A stretch of 14,729 nt of DNA, from positions 1-14,729 of the forward strand of contig UQBM01000035.1 of the NCBI GenBank assembly GCA_900539265.1, written 5' to 3'. The stretch is from an uncultured Mollicutes bacterium (GTDB lineage: Bacteria; Bacillota_I; Bacilli_A; ML615J-28; CAG-313). The position numbers and the translations under genes were made by a program. This document shows, one piece after another, positions 1 to 7,595 of this stretch; position 1 is the stretch's first letter; each line of letters starts with the position of its first letter. The notes under the pieces were generated by a model that saw only the letters and a list, made by a program, of their open reading frames with translations, was not told the DNA's origin and did not search any database.

Positions 1-80
1 GAACAGGGATTCATATAAATGTTTTTTTTGTGTCTACTTTTTCTTGACTATTTCATTTTTAAAAACTAGTATTTTTTCAA

Positions 81-440
81 TTATTTTGTAAGAGCTTTTT
101 TAGCAGTTTCACAAAGATTAGAAAACATCGTTGCATCATTTACAGCAAGATCAGCTAACATCTTACGATTAATATCAATATTAGCAAGTTTTAATCCATG
201 CATCAATTGGTTGTAACTAAGACCAAGTGCACGACTTGCAATATTAATTCTAACAATCCATAATTTACGGAAATTACGTTTATTATTCTTACGATCTCTA
301 TAAGCGTAAGAAAGTGATTTCATAACTTGCTGATTAGCAACTTTAAATAAACAATGTTTTGAACCAAAGAAACCTTTGGCTTGTTTTAAAACACGATTGC
401 GTCTTCTTCTAGAAACAACTCCGCCTTTAGTACGTGGCAT
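81..440 (-). CDS. rplT: 50S ribosomal protein L20
   Basis: Ribosomal protein L20 binds 23S rRNA early in assembly of the large subunit and, in many bacteria, represses its own operon. The 119 residues match the usual family length. The N-terminus MPRTKGGVVSRRRRN and the central block FRKLWIVRINIASRALGLSYN are the conserved L20 signatures, with a basic, extended N-terminal arm and a globular C-terminal half. The ATG at 440 is preceded by GGAGG at a good distance. It is the last gene of infC-rpmI-rplT, 11 bp after rpmI. No convincing terminator follows in the 80 bases left in the window; the AAAAACTAGTATTTTT stretch near position 60 is too weak to call. Identity is certain from sequence recognition. 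Autoregulation is known for the family and supported here by the leader upstream of infC. Confidence 0.98.
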   Translation of the reverse strand: MPRTKGGVVSRRRRNRVLKQAKGFFGSKHCLFKVANQQVMKSLSYAYRDRKNNKRNFRKLWIVRINIASRALGLSYNQLMHGLKLANIDINRKMLADLAVNDATMFSNLCETAKKALTK

Positions 441-451
441 ATTTTTACCTC

Positions 452-652
452 CTACTTAATATTAGACAAAATCTGTCTTAAATGTCTCTTGTCACTTGTT
501 GATACAAGAGCAAATTTACGAGTTTGTCTAGTTTGTTTTTGTGTTTTTCCTGGTGCAAGATGTCTATTGCCAGCTTGGCCACGTCTAACTTTACCAGTTG
601 CAGTTACAGTTAAGCGTTTTTTAGTACCGCTATGTGATCTCATTTTTGGCAT
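452..652 (-). CDS. rpmI: 50S ribosomal protein L35
   Basis: Small basic protein of the large ribosomal subunit. The 66 residues match the family length, and the N-terminus MPKMRSHSGTKKRLTVTATG with the following R/K-rich AGNRHLAPGKTQKQ block are typical of L35. The start at 652 has AAGGAG upstream. It lies 19 bp after infC and 11 bp before rplT, the standard order in Bacillota. It is presumably co-transcribed from the promoter at 1404-1432 and controlled by the infC leader. No oddities were seen. Confidence 0.97.
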   Translation of the reverse strand: MPKMRSHSGTKKRLTVTATGKVRRGQAGNRHLAPGKTQKQTRQTRKFALVSTSDKRHLRQILSNIK

Positions 653-671
653 AATTAAATCTCCTTAAAAA

Positions 672-1211
672 TTAATTTTTCTTTTTTTGTAATTTTGGTG
701 AAAGAGACATAAACATATTTCTTCCATCTAAAAATGGAGCCTGATCAATTTGTGAGATATCCTCTAATCCCATTGCAAACCTTACAAACAATTCTTTTGT
801 ATTATTTGCTTGCTCAATCATTCTACCTCTAAAACGACAACTAACTTTTACTTTATCACCGCCTAGTAAAAATTTTCTTGCTGCCCTTGCTTTAGTCTCA
901 AAATCACCAATATCAATAGTTGGACTCAAACGGATTTCCTTTACAGAGATAATTTTTTGATTCTTACGTGCTTCTTTAGCTTTTTTGCTTTGTTCATATC
1001 GATATTTACTATAATCCATTAATTTGCAAACAGGAACTGGAGCATTTGGTGCTACACAGACTAAATCATATCCTCGATTCTCTGCTTCCTTCAAAGCATC
1101 TTCTAAAGCTAATTTTCCAAGTTGTTCACCATCTTCTGTAATGACAAGTACAAATGAAGCTTCAATTTCTTCATTTACTAAATTATCCTTTTTATCGCCT
1201 GGTTTACTAAT
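672..1211 (-). CDS. infC: Translation initiation factor IF-3, ATT start
   Basis: IF-3 binds the 30S subunit, prevents early joining of 50S and checks the start codon and initiator tRNA. The protein has the usual two-domain form: an N-terminal domain with EQLGKLALEDALKEAENR and LVCVAPNAPVPVCKLMDY, a lysine-rich linker (KKAKEARKNQK), and a C-terminal domain with VKEIRLSPTIDIGDFETK, GDKVKVSCRFRGR and DGRNMFMSLSPK. A GTG at 1220 would add three residues, but it lies inside the best ribosome site (AGAGGTGA). The in-frame ATT at 1209-1211 is 6 bases after AGAGGTG and gives a protein beginning MSKPGDKK, close to the known Bacillus start. An AUU start is the classic infC feature by which IF-3 limits its own synthesis. 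The start is inference from spacing and family knowledge; the identity is certain. Confidence 0.96.
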   Translation of the reverse strand: MSKPGDKKDNLVNEEIEASFVLVITEDGEQLGKLALEDALKEAENRGYDLVCVAPNAPVPVCKLMDYSKYRYEQSKKAKEARKNQKIISVKEIRLSPTIDIGDFETKARAARKFLLGGDKVKVSCRFRGRMIEQANNTKELFVRFAMGLEDISQIDQAPFLDGRNMFMSLSPKLQKKKN

Positions 1212-1260
1212 AAATTTCACCTCTACTTTTATAATAATTTTTAAATTAATAGTGTAAATG

Positions 1261-1285
1261 AAAAAACAGTGGCAATCCCCACTGT
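1261..1285 (-). terminator. Intrinsic terminator inside the infC leader
   Basis: On the minus strand ACAGTGG and CCACTGT form a 7-bp stem around a 6-base loop, followed directly by a run of T. It lies about 50 bases before the infC start, so it must be conditional (attenuation), not the end of an operon. Confidence 0.75.
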
Positions 1286-1386
1286 ATTAAGCAAATCATA
1301 AAAAATTATTAACTAAACTTCATGACTGTTTACCTACTAATCTTCATCAGTCAGGTGAGAAGTGGGACTTCTTCTTTTCACTACAT
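1261..1386 (-). promoter_or_regulatory. infC leader, probable L20-type attenuator
   Basis: The transcript from the promoter at 1404-1432 runs through about 180 nt before infC. On the minus strand it can form a hairpin AGAAGT/ACTTCT with a CCC loop (1358-1372), closed by outer GTGA/TCAC, then a stem TGACTG/CAGTCA (1348-1353 with 1323-1328), and last the intrinsic terminator at 1266-1285. The loop and stem of the first hairpin hold CCCACT, which is complementary to AGTGGG in the left arm of the terminator (plus-strand positions 1361-1366 and 1278-1283). This offers a possible antiterminator. Position and layout fit the L20 leader family of Bacillota, in which surplus L20 favours termination. 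The pairings are visible; assignment to that RNA family is inference. Confidence 0.7.
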
Positions 1387-1403
1387 TATTTAATTTCTAT
1401 AAA

Positions 1404-1432
1404 ATTATATCATATATTCATATTTTAGTCAA
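1404..1432 (-). promoter_or_regulatory. Sigma-A promoter of infC-rpmI-rplT
   Basis: On the minus strand TTGACT (1432-1427) and TATAAT (1409-1404) are separated by 17 bases, nearly perfect consensus. The -35 box starts only 14 bases after the stop codon of the permease gene at 1446, with no terminator between. Read-through from the ABC genes would therefore enter the infC leader. Confidence 0.85.
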
Positions 1433-1445
1433 CTATTTTAACTTT

Positions 1446-2162
1446 TTATTCTTTTTTTAAATAGAGTAAATATGCAACCAAAAAATATAATACTATTAGA
1501 CTTATTAGATGTAGAATTCCATATTTTAAAAATAGATTATTATCTTTTAAGTAAGTTGTAGGAAAAAACAATTGAATAATACTAATTATTTTAGAACTAA
1601 TTTCATAATCAATTAAAATCTCGCTGATTAAATAAAACCCTAAAGATATAATACTACTATATATTATATTTATTATTTTAATTAAAATTAAGCTTAATAA
1701 TCCATATATTATTGATAAAATATAAATTATGCCAAAAGATTTGAAGATTGAAATTTCTATGATATACCACTGATTAAATAGATAATTTATTAAAATATAA
1801 TTAAATAATATCATAACTAATATTTCTAAAAGTTTCATTTCTATAGTAAAAATCTTACTTATCAAATATTTACTTTTTGATATATTATTTATTAATATTA
1901 TATAATAATTATCATTATTTTTGCTAAAACAGCTACTGAATAGATAACAAGAATAAAAGATTATTATGAATTTTACAAAAGTTAAATACGCTTGTTCAAA
2001 ATTATTAGTAATATAAAATCTATTCATCCACCTAATTGAACTATCCTTAAATGGTTCTATTATACTAACACTAAATATAATGATGATGATAATTAAGATA
2101 CTAGTTATAATTACATTTATCTTACTAAATAAATATTTCCTATGGAGTTTATATATTTTCAT
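1446..2162 (-). CDS. ABC-2-like permease, six membrane helices
   Basis: A very hydrophobic 238-residue protein rich in isoleucine and tyrosine, with about six membrane segments (roughly residues 15-35, 60-79, 105-127, 143-163, 167-183 and 214-234). The large gap between the first two helices contains a hydrophilic loop (about 36-58). This is the size and layout of a small ABC-2-type permease. The ATG overlaps the stop codon of the upstream ATPase gene as ATGA, so the two are translationally coupled and probably form one transporter. No substrate-specific motif is recognised. It is the last gene of the second ABC set and lies just before the infC promoter. The family call rests on topology and neighbour, not on a diagnostic motif. 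Confidence 0.75.
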   Translation of the reverse strand: MKIYKLHRKYLFSKINVIITSILIIIIIIFSVSIIEPFKDSSIRWMNRFYITNNFEQAYLTFVKFIIIFYSCYLFSSCFSKNNDNYYIILINNISKSKYLISKIFTIEMKLLEILVMILFNYILINYLFNQWYIIEISIFKSFGIIYILSIIYGLLSLILIKIINIIYSSIISLGFYLISEILIDYEISSKIISIIQLFFPTTYLKDNNLFLKYGILHLISLIVLYFLVAYLLYLKKE

Positions 2163-2755
2163 ACTAATGGAAAATTAAATATTCTTTTTAATCGAATATT
2201 ATATTCTTTTATATAGTGAGTTGAAATAATAATCATCTTTTTACTTTTTTTTATTTTTACAAGTTCGGCAACAAATATTTTCCTTGCTTCTTCATCTAAT
2301 CCATTAAATGGTTCGTCAAAAATATAAATATCACAATTACAAAATAAAGCTTGAATTAATATGATTTTTTGTTTTGTTCCTTTAGAAAGTTTACAAATTA
2401 ACATATCTTTATAATCTTTGATAGCAAAAAGTTCTAAATAATACATAATATTGTTATCAATTAATTTATTAGATTTTACTTTATTTGAATATAATAATTT
2501 TAAAAAATCATACATTGTCATATAATCCGGCATTACTAAATTTTCTGGTGCATACGATATTGTTAAATTATCTTTTTTTATTTTTCCTTCATATTTAACC
2601 TCTCCTAATAAACATTTGATGAATGTAGTTTTACCTGCCCCATTAGAACCGATTAAAAAATTATATTTATCCCCACTAATGGTAAGAGATATGTTTTTAA
2701 TAATCGTTTTTTTCTTATATTTTTTTGTTAAATTAACTATAAATATTTGGTTCAT
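2159..2755 (-). CDS. ABC transporter ATP-binding protein (compact, 198 aa)
   Basis: Cytoplasmic ATPase subunit that would energise the permease encoded next. Visible motifs: Walker A GSNGAGKTT (residues 36-44), a signature changed to LSKGTKQK (from 123), Walker B IYIFDEP (143-149), D-loop GLD (152-154) and the switch histidine in STH (His180). The Q-loop position reads YAPEN, with Glu in place of Gln, as in many CcmA-like ATPases of ABC-2 exporters. The protein ends shortly after the H-loop, at 198 residues, shorter than the usual 220-240, so it lacks an accessory C-terminal part. The start overlaps the upstream gene by 23 bases and has AGG about 9 bases before it. It probably works in export or in handling the two extracytoplasmic proteins encoded upstream. 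Confidence 0.92.
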   Translation of the reverse strand: MNQIFIVNLTKKYKKKTIIKNISLTISGDKYNFLIGSNGAGKTTFIKCLLGEVKYEGKIKKDNLTISYAPENLVMPDYMTMYDFLKLLYSNKVKSNKLIDNNIMYYLELFAIKDYKDMLICKLSKGTKQKIILIQALFCNCDIYIFDEPFNGLDEEARKIFVAELVKIKKSKKMIIISTHYIKEYNIRLKRIFNFPLV

Positions 2756-3683
2756 ATTTAGTTACCTGATAATTTACAAAACTAGTGTTATAAAATTTAA
2801 ATGGATTTATCAATTGTTGATAATTGATACCATCAATTGAGTAATCAATAATGAATCCCAATATAGTAATACTAAATATTTCCTCATATCCAAGTGGTAT
2901 TAAATAGTGATTTTTAATATTTTTATTTAATATTATTTTGGGAAAATCACTATCCATTTCTAGTACTTTATATTCATTATCTAAAAGATCACTCATATTT
3001 ATAAAGTTATCATAATTATCTTCTTTTAATTTTTTTATTAGTCTACCTTGGACTTTAATTCTTCTATCAAGTGGTACAATATTATTAATTTCCAAATCAA
3101 CATCACTTGATAGCGTCAACCCAATACCACTTAAAATATTTAACTGATCAATTTGATTAACAATTCCTTTTAGATGATTAATATGAATGTGATGATTTTT
3201 ACATTCATTATATATAATAATACTACCAATATCTAGTTTTATTTGTTCTGTTGATAGATAATAAAATTCTAAAATTGCCTGACTAATTTGAAGAAAATCA
3301 ATATCTTTTATTGGAATTTTTATCTTCAAAAGATATTTATAAAAATATTTATTGTTATACTTAATTGTATTTTCTTTTGCGACAATTTGATTAATTTTGA
3401 CCATATAAAAGTCATTTTTTACTTTATCTTTAATAAGTAGTTTTTCAATAGTATCTTTATTTAAATAATAATCATTTTGATGATTACTATAAAGTTCAAT
3501 ATTCAAAGTTAAATTATTATTAGGTAAATAATAATTACTAGGCTGAATAATAAAATAAAAATAATCTTTTTTTCTAATAATTGTTATTACTAATATCGAA
3601 ATAACTACTATGATAATACTACTTGTTACAATTAATGGTAATATTTTAATATATTTCTTCTTCATATAACTCATAATATTCAT
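2733..3683 (-). CDS. Membrane-anchored extracytoplasmic protein, unknown function
   Basis: I do not recognise the family. The 316-residue protein has one N-terminal membrane helix (about residues 13-36) preceded by a lysine-rich stretch, so the remaining 280 residues should lie outside the cell. That part is rich in Ile, Asn, Tyr and Lys with alternating hydrophobic stretches (for example IEFYYL-like and YLLKIKIPIKDID), which suggests beta structure. There is no catalytic motif. Three in-frame ATG codons exist at 3683, 3674 and 3665; the last gives MKKKYIKILPL, the most natural signal-anchor start, and reduces overlap with the upstream gene to about 20 bases. Position between a secreted protein and an ABC pair suggests an accessory subunit or partner of that transporter. 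That is inference. Confidence 0.7.
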   Translation of the reverse strand: MNIMSYMKKKYIKILPLIVTSSIIIVVISILVITIIRKKDYFYFIIQPSNYYLPNNNLTLNIELYSNHQNDYYLNKDTIEKLLIKDKVKNDFYMVKINQIVAKENTIKYNNKYFYKYLLKIKIPIKDIDFLQISQAILEFYYLSTEQIKLDIGSIIIYNECKNHHIHINHLKGIVNQIDQLNILSGIGLTLSSDVDLEINNIVPLDRRIKVQGRLIKKLKEDNYDNFINMSDLLDNEYKVLEMDSDFPKIILNKNIKNHYLIPLGYEEIFSITILGFIIDYSIDGINYQQLINPFKFYNTSFVNYQVTKYEPNIYS

Positions 3684-4296
3684 TTATTACATCAACATAT
3701 TCCCAATAGCCTTTTTTTGTACATATTCCTAGAAAATAATATTTATTAGCTCCGTTTGATATAGTAGCATTTCCTTTTACAATTAAAGATACTTTCTTTC
3801 TTGGTAATATTCTTATTGTAAAATCCATCTCTTCTTCAAAACTAATGTCACTTTTTAAACCAATATCAGATCTAATACTTTTATCAAGACTAGCACTAAC
3901 ATCATCAATTTTTCCAGATGTTTTCATTGCAAGCGTACCAGACAGATTAAAACTAAATTGTTTTTTAGTAGTCGATGTAGTATTATAATTAAAATTAATT
4001 TCTTGTGATGTGTTGTTAGAACGAGAAAAAATAGTCCCTGCTTCATAAATTACATCATAATTTTTAATTTTTGAATAAATAGACCATCCAAATACTTTTT
4101 TCTTAACTTTTTTCATCATCTCATTTAATTCAGAATTACTCATATCAACTAACAATTTTGCTTCAGGATTATATACAAACGTTATTTTCTCAAATTCTTT
4201 ATGGCCTGTCTTAGAGGCTGCATTAATAGTTACAATACCAGTTGTTATTAAACTCATTAAGAGTATTATCAAATTTACTTTTAAAAATATTTTCAT
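3646..4296 (-). CDS. Exported beta-rich protein, unknown function
   Basis: A 216-residue protein with a clear signal peptide (Lys-rich start, hydrophobic residues about 5-25, likely cleavage after Ala27 in TINAA-S). The mature part is polar. From about residue 88 to 180 it alternates Ser/Thr/Asn with hydrophobic residues in long strands (TIFSRSNNTS, FSFNLSGTLAMKTSG, SDISFEEEMDFTIRILP), then KKVSLIVKGNATI. This resembles the insertion region and following strands of aerolysin/ETX-MTX2-type pore-forming proteins, but no diagnostic motif proves it. The C-terminus is acidic and Tyr-rich. The start has AAAGGAGA upstream. It leads the second ABC set, after the terminator at 4360-4389, so it needs its own promoter or read-through; I see no good promoter in 4297-4359. 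Translation is real; function is unknown. Confidence 0.7.
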   Translation of the reverse strand: MKIFLKVNLIILLMSLITTGIVTINAASKTGHKEFEKITFVYNPEAKLLVDMSNSELNEMMKKVKKKVFGWSIYSKIKNYDVIYEAGTIFSRSNNTSQEINFNYNTTSTTKKQFSFNLSGTLAMKTSGKIDDVSASLDKSIRSDIGLKSDISFEEEMDFTIRILPRKKVSLIVKGNATISNGANKYYFLGICTKKGYWEYVDVINEYYELYEEEIY

Positions 4297-4359
4297 TGTT
4301 ATTATCTCCTTTCACTTATATAAATACGTAAAGCACAATATTTTTCCGTTTTAAATAAA

Positions 4360-4389
4360 AAAATAATAGATAAAATTATCTATTATTTT
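4360..4389 (-). terminator. Terminator after the large ABC permease gene
   Basis: A perfect 13-bp inverted repeat AAAATAATAGATA / TATCTATTATTTT with a 4-base loop, 8 bases after the stop codon at 4397. On the minus strand it is followed by further T residues. The stem is AT-rich, so termination may be partial and allow some read-through into the next gene at 4296. Confidence 0.7.
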
Positions 4390-4396
4390 AAAATTA

Positions 4397-5977
4397 TTAT
4401 AACTTTTCGTATAATTTTCTACCATGTTTAAACAATAATATTGCACAAAGTATAATTAAAAGGATATAACTAATTACAACAATAATTAATTTAAAAATTT
4501 CATTTAATGATAAGATAAAATAAAGTACCATAGGTATAAGTACTAAAATAAAATTTACACTCATTGTTACTAAAACCGAAATTCCTTGTTTAACTACCTC
4601 TTGTTCACTTTCCCAATTTAATTTAGGATATAATAAATTAATATATAAACCAGTAATTGCAGTTAAAATTACTACTAAAAAGGGAATGAGAACAATAAAC
4701 GGCAAATAAATAAAACCAAGTCTTGTTGCAAGTACAATTCCTACTAACAATACTGGTAATCCTTCAATAGTTACATTGACCAATAATTTTGAAATAAATA
4801 CATCTTTATAACTAATAGGATGCGCTTTTAAAATCCATAACTCTTTTCCTTCAAGAGAAATAGCCGATGAGGTTGTTGGTGACATTGAAAGAATTATCGA
4901 TATTAAAATTATTGCACCAAAGTTAAAATATTCATTTATTATATTCATAATATTTTCTGGAGCAACACCACTTTCATATCCTGAGGCAATGACCGTTTCA
5001 ATTAAACTTATAAAATATTGTTTGCCAATGATTGCGATTACTAAAGCAATGACAATCATAAATAGAGGTCCAAAAATTGTATTTGTAACATAGATAGGAA
5101 TTGAAAAATATTTATTTAACTCTCTTTTATAAAGGCTACTTTCCACCTTTTTTTCCTTATATGAAAGATTAAAATTTTTTGTATGATACGTATTGCCACA
5201 TTTACCAAGATAATAACCTCTAATAATTATTGATATAGTAAAGATGGAAAAACAAATTAATGATAAGGTTAACAATGATAAAATCTTACCATCCTTGATT
5301 GAACTTGTAAGTAAAACTACAGGGTATAATTCATATATCTTGCTAGTTTTAGAAATATCTTGACTTATAAAAGTAAATGCTAAATAAATAATCATAAAGG
5401 TCATAACTAAAACAACACTAAATATAGAATTTATTATATTACTATACCTAAACCTTTTAGATATCTTTATCAAATATGTACTTATAATCCCTGATATTCC
5501 TGTTGCAAATAAAGTACTACAAATGATAACATACAAAGCTCTAAATAATATAAACCAAGAACTTCCCCTTACTAAAGCGCAATAAATAACATAAGATGGT
5601 AATATTAAAAATAATATTATAAATAAATCAAAACTTAAATAATATAATATTTTTGATGTAACAACTTCGTTTTTTTTAAATGGAAGTGACAATAATAACT
5701 CTTCATCATTATTCTTACGGATAGGACTACTTTCACTAATTATAAGCATAAAAACAAACATTAAAATAGTTATTGAAAAAGATGATAAAGCCACTTCAGG
5801 AATATCTAAAGAAATTGCTGTATGAATAGTATTATATGATAGACTTGCAAACATTACGAAAAAGGAACTACCTAAAATAATTAAGAGTAAAAAAGCTAGT
5901 GATTTATTCTTACTTTTAAATAATTTACAAAAAAACATTTTATAATAATTTTTGATTAACAAAAAAATATTACTCAT
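4397..5977 (-). CDS. ABC exporter permease, duplicated two-half form
   Basis: A 526-residue membrane protein with about twelve hydrophobic segments, the size of large single-chain ABC exporter permeases of Bacillota. Each half carries a similar cytoplasmic element just before a membrane helix: EELLLSLPFKKNEVVTSKIL at about residues 92-111, and KELWILKAHPISYKDVFISK in the second half. This suggests fusion of two ABC-2-type halves. Its ATG overlaps the end of the ATPase gene by 8 bases (ATGAGTAA), a sign of translational coupling and of one transporter. The hairpin at 4360-4389 ends this transcription unit. The substrate cannot be read from the sequence; related pairs are linked to export of peptides or drugs, or to envelope homeostasis. 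The permease role is secure, the substrate unknown. Confidence 0.88.
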   Translation of the reverse strand: MSNIFLLIKNYYKMFFCKLFKSKNKSLAFLLLIILGSSFFVMFASLSYNTIHTAISLDIPEVALSSFSITILMFVFMLIISESSPIRKNNDEELLLSLPFKKNEVVTSKILYYLSFDLFIILFLILPSYVIYCALVRGSSWFILFRALYVIICSTLFATGISGIISTYLIKISKRFRYSNIINSIFSVVLVMTFMIIYLAFTFISQDISKTSKIYELYPVVLLTSSIKDGKILSLLTLSLICFSIFTISIIIRGYYLGKCGNTYHTKNFNLSYKEKKVESSLYKRELNKYFSIPIYVTNTIFGPLFMIVIALVIAIIGKQYFISLIETVIASGYESGVAPENIMNIINEYFNFGAIILISIILSMSPTTSSAISLEGKELWILKAHPISYKDVFISKLLVNVTIEGLPVLLVGIVLATRLGFIYLPFIVLIPFLVVILTAITGLYINLLYPKLNWESEQEVVKQGISVLVTMSVNFILVLIPMVLYFILSLNEIFKLIIVVISYILLIILCAILLFKHGRKLYEKL

Positions 5978-6683
5978 TGTCTGATTGCTCCATAAATACT
6001 TCTTCTAAACTAGCATTTTTGGTCACTTCATTCATTAATCCTGTAGTAATTAACTGTCCTTTTTTAATAATAGCAATTTTATTGCACAATTTTTCCGCTA
6101 TTTCTAAAACATGAGTTGAAAAGAAAATTGCTCCTCCATTTTTACAAAAATCAGCCATTGCCTTTTTAACAATAAAGGCAGCTTTAGGATCAAGACCTAC
6201 AAATGGTTCATCTAAAATTAATAATTTTGGGCTATGTATAAAAGCTGAAATAATTGCTAGTTTTTGTTTCATTCCATGTGAATATGAACTAATTAAATTA
6301 TTTAAATCATTATACAATTCAAATTCTTTAGCATATTGTTCAACAATTTTTTTACGTTCTACTTCTTTGATTTTAAAAACATCACCAATAAAATTTAAAT
6401 ATTGAATTCCCGTAAGCGACTCATACAGATCAGGATTATCTGGGATGTATGCAATCTTTTTTTTACATTCAACTGGATAATCCTTTACCGATAAACCATC
6501 TATGTATATTTCACCTTCCTCAAAGGGTAAAATACCAACTATTGATTTTATTGTTGTACTTTTACCAGCTCCATTATGACCAATGAAGGCAAATAAATCA
6601 CCAGCTTCTACTTCTAAATTTAAGTTTTTTACAGCATATTGATCTTTACGATAAGCTTTTGAATAATTAACAATTTTTAACAT
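5970..6683 (-). CDS. ABC transporter ATP-binding protein (EcsA-like)
   Basis: ATPase subunit of the transporter with the 526-residue permease. The 237 residues contain Walker A GHNGAGKST (35-43), a Q-loop region YIPDNPDLYESLTG (79-92) of the type usual in ABC-2 exporter ATPases, the signature YSHGMKQK (134-141; Ser-His-Gly in place of SGGQ), Walker B LLILDEP (154-160), D-loop GLD (163-165) and the switch histidine in FSTH (His191). The C-terminus ends in ASLEEVFMEQ, typical of the EcsA/CcmA group. Its ATG shares one base with the stop codon of the upstream gene (TAATG). Similarity to EcsA is by overall pattern; I give no symbol because several paralogues share it. Confidence 0.93.
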   Translation of the reverse strand: MLKIVNYSKAYRKDQYAVKNLNLEVEAGDLFAFIGHNGAGKSTTIKSIVGILPFEEGEIYIDGLSVKDYPVECKKKIAYIPDNPDLYESLTGIQYLNFIGDVFKIKEVERKKIVEQYAKEFELYNDLNNLISSYSHGMKQKLAIISAFIHSPKLLILDEPFVGLDPKAAFIVKKAMADFCKNGGAIFFSTHVLEIAEKLCNKIAIIKKGQLITTGLMNEVTKNASLEEVFMEQSDNE

Positions 6684-7378
6684 TATTGATTAAGTTCAGC
6701 TATAAGTGCTTCCCTTTCTTTTAATAATTCTCTAAATTTTTCTACATTATTATAAATATTTAATTCTTCAGCGCGCATTGCATTTTGTTTAATAAACGAA
6801 GCATATTCAAATAGACGTTTTTCTAAAGTATCAAGTTCACTAGAACCTTTTATACTAGTTAAGCCATCACAAATATTTGCCAAATCATATACAACATTTT
6901 TACAACTTTTATCACATTTTGAAGCCAAGTCCTCAAAATAGTTTTCTAAACCTTCTACACTAAAAAGTTCAGGAACTTTTTGCGGATTATCTTTTATCCA
7001 TTTGCGATTTAAACAAGCAAATATTGCTAAAATTATAAAAACAGCACTAATAAGAATCATTGGTACAAAAACCCAAACAACCAAAATATTTTTGGCAAAA
7101 AATAGCATTATTGTTGTAATTAAAAAAATAATAACAAGATATGGATATACAAAAGTCGCAATTGGACTAATTCCTCCTAATTTTGTATTTCTTTCTAATA
7201 ATCCAATTACAAGCCATACTAAAAAAGCAAACATCATACAGCCATAAATGACCCAAAAACTAGTTTCCTTTAAAGTTTCTTTTGCAAACTGATTGAATAA
7301 TAAAAACAATACCGCATTATATACCGCAACAATAACAATCCATAATAATAAAAAATATTTTTTAAAAATCGATTTCAT
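6683..7378 (-). CDS. Four-helix membrane protein with cytoplasmic C-terminal domain
   Basis: I do not recognise the family. The 231-residue protein has four membrane helices (about residues 8-29, 42-61, 74-95 and 98-122) and a soluble C-terminal half (123-231) that looks helical and partly coiled (EKRLFEYASFIKQNAMRAEE, EKFRELLKEREALIAEL). The ATG at 7378 has a perfect AGGAGG 5 bases upstream and a consensus promoter just before it. It is the first gene of a set with the ABC ATPase and permease, joined to the ATPase by TAATG. The likely role is an accessory or regulatory membrane partner of that transporter, which is inference from position. Two cysteines close together (CDKSC, about 155-159) are notable in the soluble part. 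Confidence 0.8.
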   Translation of the reverse strand: MKSIFKKYFLLLWIVIVAVYNAVLFLLFNQFAKETLKETSFWVIYGCMMFAFLVWLVIGLLERNTKLGGISPIATFVYPYLVIIFLITTIMLFFAKNILVVWVFVPMILISAVFIILAIFACLNRKWIKDNPQKVPELFSVEGLENYFEDLASKCDKSCKNVVYDLANICDGLTSIKGSSELDTLEKRLFEYASFIKQNAMRAEELNIYNNVEKFRELLKEREALIAELNQ

Positions 7379-7383
7379 AATTT

Positions 7384-7423
7384 CCTCCTAATAATATTAT
7401 ACTATTTTTTTCCAAATTGTCAA
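7384..7423 (-). promoter_or_regulatory. Sigma-A promoter and ribosome site of the ABC operon
   Basis: On the minus strand TTGACA (7423-7418) and TATAAT (7401-7396) are separated by 16 bases. AGGAGG lies at 7389-7384, only 6 bases after the -10 box. If transcription starts at the normal distance, the RNA would begin at about the first base of the ribosome site, a leader of about 11 nt. Two further TATAAT-like sequences upstream (about 7455-7485) have no good -35 box. Confidence 0.75.
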
Positions 7424-7429
7424 CTAATT

Positions 7430-7595
7430 ATGTATTAAATGTACAAAATGTATGGGATATTATAGTTTAATAATAATATTATAACCTATATAAAATTTTT
7501 TATAACAAAATAATCCCACATATCTAAGTGTTTTTACTCATAGGGACAAAAAGTGAACACTGGGTAAAGACCGATACGGATCAGATGGGCTTAAG
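7430..7595. other. Junction between AT-rich backbone and mobile-type DNA
   Basis: Up to about 7,530 the sequence is nearly pure A/T (runs of TAATAATATT type). After it, G and C rise and the coding strand changes from minus to plus. No tRNA, integrase gene or clear attachment repeat is seen here. The stretch 7545-7595 reads as an open frame (about GTKSEHWVKTDTDQMGL) but has no ribosome site and is probably the remnant 3' part of element DNA. Confidence 0.45.

Noticed and set aside
40..80. AAAAACTAGTATTTTT as terminator after rplT
   Set aside because: The stem is only A-T with a poor loop; too weak to support.
1024..1257. Open frame of 77 codons on the plus strand across infC
   Set aside because: It is a shadow of the certain infC gene on the other strand and has no ribosome site.
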